Source of the DNA: an uncultured Elusimicrobiales bacterium | Lineage (GTDB): Bacteria > Elusimicrobiota > Elusimicrobia > Elusimicrobiales > Elusimicrobiaceae | NCBI GenBank assembly: GCA_905235355.1 | Contig: CAJOLM010000059.1 | Location: 1-6,687 of the forward strand | Direction: 5' to 3' | DNA length: 6,687 nucleotides | Shown here: piece by piece, positions 4,871 through 6,687 of the stretch | Position numbering within the stretch: position 1 is the first letter of the stretch | Layout of the letters: each line of letters starts with the position of its first letter | Notes under the pieces: model-generated | Databases searched by the model: none | Seen by the model: the letters and a program-made list of their open reading frames with translations, nothing else | What the model was told of the DNA's origin: nothing | Translations under genes and position numbers: made by a program

Positions 4871-5914
4871 ATGGTAATTGATTATCTGGGGGGCTTGTTT
4901 TCTTCTGACCTGGGTATGGACCTGGGAACCGCTAACTGCCTAATCTATGTAAAAGATAAAGGCATTGTGCTGCGGGAGCCGTCCGTCGTGGCAGTGGAAA
5001 GAGAAACCGGCGAAGTAAAAGCCGTCGGCGCTAAGGCCAAACAAATGTTAGGCCGTACGCCGGCTAACATCATTGCGGTGCGTCCAATGAAGAACGGTGT
5101 AATTGCCGACTTTGAAGTGACGCAGGAAATGATTCGCTATTTTATTCGCAAGGTACACAGCCGCAGCAGCTTGCTGCGTCCCCGGATTGTCATTGGCATT
5201 CCCTCTGATATTACTGGCGTAGAAAGACGGGCCGTAGATGATGCGGCCCGCCAAGCCGGTGCCAGAGAAGTTTACCTCATTGAAGAACCTATGGCCTCTG
5301 CCATGGGCGCAGATTTGCCTATTGCGGAACCGCATGCCAGTATGATTGTAGATATCGGCGGCGGCACGACCGAAGTGGCAGTTATTTCTTTAGGCGGCAT
5401 GGTGGTAGCCAAATCCATTGATGTAGCCGGGGATGAACTGACCGAATGTATCGTGCAATATTTCCGCAAGAAATACAATTTGATTATCGGGGAAACAACG
5501 GCCGAAGAAGTGAAAATTAACTTAGGTTCTGTTTACCCGCTCAAAGAAGAAAAATCCATGGAAGTGAAAGGGCGTGACCAGACACAAGGTCTGCCTCGTA
5601 CGCTGACCGTTACGTCTGAAGAAATCCGCCAGGCTTTAATGGAGCCGGTGCGGCTCATCATTGACGTAATTAAAAGCACACTGGAAGAAACACCGCCGGA
5701 GCTGGCCGCTGATTTGGTGGACAGAGGGCTTGTGGTGGCCGGTGGCGGAAGCTTGTTGCGCGGGATTACGGATTTAATCCACAAAGAAACGGATATTCCG
5801 GTACACCGTGCAGCAGACCCTTTAAGTTGCGTGGCGCTCGGGACTGGAAAATTCCTGGAGCAGCTGAACGAAAAAGGTTCACACTTCGCTGGAAACAAGA
5901 GCAAATCTTACTAA
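4871..5914 (+). CDS. mreB: Rod shape-determining protein MreB (bacterial actin)
   Basis: MreB forms membrane-attached ATP-dependent filaments that orient the elongasome, including MreC, MreD, RodA and PBP2. The 347-residue length is typical. Actin-fold motifs are phosphate-1 DLGTAN (17-22), IGIPSDITGVERRAV (108-122), EEPMASAMGADLP (138-150), phosphate-2 DIGGGTTE (161-168) and the adenosine motif VVAGGGSLLRG (288-298). The N-terminus MVIDYLGGLFSSD matches the usual MreB start, which supports ATG 4871 even though the ribosome site is weak (GGTGG at 4861-4865). Translation is probably coupled to rplQ, whose stop codon abuts this start. The C-terminal tail after residue 333 is Lys/Ser-rich and not conserved in the family. 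A terminator follows at 5931-5984. Placement straight after rplQ is unusual. Confidence 0.97.
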   Translation: MVIDYLGGLFSSDLGMDLGTANCLIYVKDKGIVLREPSVVAVERETGEVKAVGAKAKQMLGRTPANIIAVRPMKNGVIADFEVTQEMIRYFIRKVHSRSSLLRPRIVIGIPSDITGVERRAVDDAARQAGAREVYLIEEPMASAMGADLPIAEPHASMIVDIGGGTTEVAVISLGGMVVAKSIDVAGDELTECIVQYFRKKYNLIIGETTAEEVKINLGSVYPLKEEKSMEVKGRDQTQGLPRTLTVTSEEIRQALMEPVRLIIDVIKSTLEETPPELAADLVDRGLVVAGGGSLLRGITDLIHKETDIPVHRAADPLSCVALGTGKFLEQLNEKGSHFAGNKSKSY

Positions 5915-5930
5915 GTTTTTTGCGCCACAT

Positions 5931-5984
5931 GGAAGCGGACAGGGTCTGGTAGTAGAGGGGCTTTGTCCGCTTTCTCTTTTTTTT
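5931..5984 (+). terminator. Intrinsic terminator after mreB
   Basis: Bases 5931-5941 pair with 5964-5974 (GGAAGCGGACA against TGTCCGCTTTC): eleven pairs, one of them G-U. A few G-U or G-C pairs may extend the stem into the 22-base loop. An eight-T run (5977-5984) follows after TC. The stem is GC-rich in its middle and sits 16 nt past the mreB stop, as expected for Rho-independent termination on the + strand. The minus strand has no matching T-run, so it is not bidirectional. The large loop may make it leaky, allowing some read-through into mreC. Confidence 0.8.
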
Positions 5985-6010
5985 AAAAATAGCAGTGTGG
6001 TAACTATACT
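5982..6010 (+). promoter_or_regulatory. Possible sigma-70-type promoter for mreC
   Basis: TATACT (6005-6010) differs from the -10 consensus by one base. TTTAAA (5982-5987), 17 bases upstream, matches four of six -35 positions. Transcription would start near 6017 and leave a leader of about 16 nt before the mreC ATG at 6033, with no evident ribosome site. The proposed -35 overlaps the end of the terminator T-run. A promoter here is reasonable because the terminator would otherwise cut mreC off, but the -35 match is weak and AT-rich DNA gives such hits by chance. Confidence 0.35.
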
Positions 6011-6032
6011 CACTGTATGTAGATAAAAGCAT

Positions 6033-6687
6033 ATGACTGCAAAACGAAAGAATAATACAACCCAGCAAACTTGGTCCGGCAGCCGCCGGCGCAAGATTTT
6101 GCCGGCTGTATTTATTACCTTATCACTGCTACTGATGATTTTACCGCTGGAAAGCCCGGTGGCTTCTGTTAAAGCGGTGCTATCGTATGTGTTTATTCCG
6201 CAAATCCGGTTGGCACATGGTACGGTGGAATATGCGGCGGGTGTGAGCAATACGGTAAAAGATTTGTTGGAAACGCATCGTGAAAATGAACGGTTGAAAG
6301 AGACAGTAAACCGTCTAGAACTAGAAAATGCCCAAGTGCGGGAAATTGTAGCAGAAAACCGGCGTCTGACGGGAGCACTTACTTTGCGTGCGCCTAAATT
6401 ATGGCGGGGGGTATGGGCTAAAACTACCTATCGGGAGCCAACCCAATGGAACAGTGTTATTATTGATAAAGGGACTGCTGATGGAGTCAAAGAGCGTTCT
6501 GCGGCTATCGCGCAAAAAAACGGACTTCCTGTGCTGGCAGGAGTGGTAGTGGAAACCAATGAATTAACTTCTAAAGTGCTGCTGTTGCGTGATGAAGATT
6601 TTGCTGCAACGGTTTATGCTGTTCAATCAGGCGAGGAAGGGCTTTTGTCCGGGGCGAATGCAGCGGATTTAAAAATGAGTTACTTGC
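6033..6687 (+). CDS. mreC: Rod shape-determining protein MreC (partial, 3' end outside window)
   Basis: MreC is a bitopic membrane protein of the elongasome that links cytoplasmic MreB to periplasmic PBP2. The visible 218 residues show a basic cytoplasmic start (1-21), one membrane helix (about 22-39, ILPAVFITLSLLLMILPL), and a periplasmic coiled coil (about 70-116) with heptad-like runs such as ENERLKETVNRLELENAQV. The start of the beta-barrel domain follows, with the family-type segments WNSVIIDKGTADGVK (139-153), TSKVLLLRDEDF (179-190) and GLLSG (203-207). The frame is open to the window edge. ATG 6033 is the first possible start because an in-frame TAA lies at 6024-6026. No good ribosome site is visible. 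The order mreB-mreC is standard, but the 118-nt gap containing a terminator is not typical of a tight operon. Confidence 0.93.
   Translation, partial: MTAKRKNNTTQQTWSGSRRRKILPAVFITLSLLLMILPLESPVASVKAVLSYVFIPQIRLAHGTVEYAAGVSNTVKDLLETHRENERLKETVNRLELENAQVREIVAENRRLTGALTLRAPKLWRGVWAKTTYREPTQWNSVIIDKGTADGVKERSAAIAQKNGLPVLAGVVVETNELTSKVLLLRDEDFAATVYAVQSGEEGLLSGANAADLKMSYL

Noticed and set aside
5766..6378. Overlapping minus-strand open frames across the mreB end, the gap and mreC
   Set aside because: They oppose clear mreB and mreC coding sequence, have no recognisable motifs and no ribosome sites I could see, and run through the terminator hairpin.
1..6687. Mobile element, CRISPR array, tRNA/rRNA, phage or defence system
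   Set aside because: No transposase, integrase, direct-repeat array, tRNA-like fold or defence-family motif was seen. Every long stretch is explained by housekeeping genes.

Overview
This window is a bacterial housekeeping locus: the distal part of the spectinomycin/alpha ribosomal-protein operon, running directly into cell-shape genes. All genes are on the + strand, in the order (secY tail)-adk-map-infA-rpmJ-rpsM-rpsK-rpsD-rpoA-rplQ-mreB-mreC. The secY-to-rplQ order is the widespread bacterial one. The unusual part is the direct fusion of mreB, then mreC, to the end of rplQ. Coding DNA is of medium GC and the protein families are clearly bacterial. I cannot fix the phylum. An early-branching Gram-negative lineage such as Elusimicrobiota would fit, but that is a guess.

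Layout. Bases 1-33 hold what looks like the last ten codons of secY. Bases 34-221 are an unusually structured leader: a roughly 100-nt interrupted palindrome (31-132), an AT-rich stretch (about 122-170), and a strong hairpin (171-199) before the adk ribosome site. One arm of the hairpin can also pair perfectly with part of the palindrome. Next come adk (adenylate kinase), map (methionine aminopeptidase), infA (IF-1), rpmJ (L36, in a zinc-ligand form), rpsM (S13), rpsK (S11), rpsD (S4), rpoA (RNA polymerase alpha) and rplQ (L17), with gaps of 0-44 nt. mreB starts on the base after the rplQ stop codon. An intrinsic terminator follows mreB, and mreC begins behind a possible promoter of its own and runs off the window end.

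How the genes work together. The set supplies translation initiation (IF-1), N-terminal methionine removal, nucleotide balance, ribosomal proteins of both subunits and the polymerase assembly subunit. The attached MreB/MreC pair directs lateral wall synthesis. Co-transcription would tie MreB output to ribosome and polymerase production, while the terminator after mreB would let mreC be set separately.

I found no mobile-element genes, CRISPR arrays, tRNA/rRNA genes or defence systems, and no clearly new multi-gene system. The points most worth a second look are the structured secY-adk leader, the rplQ-mreB fusion with its terminator, and altered zinc sites in Adk and S4.
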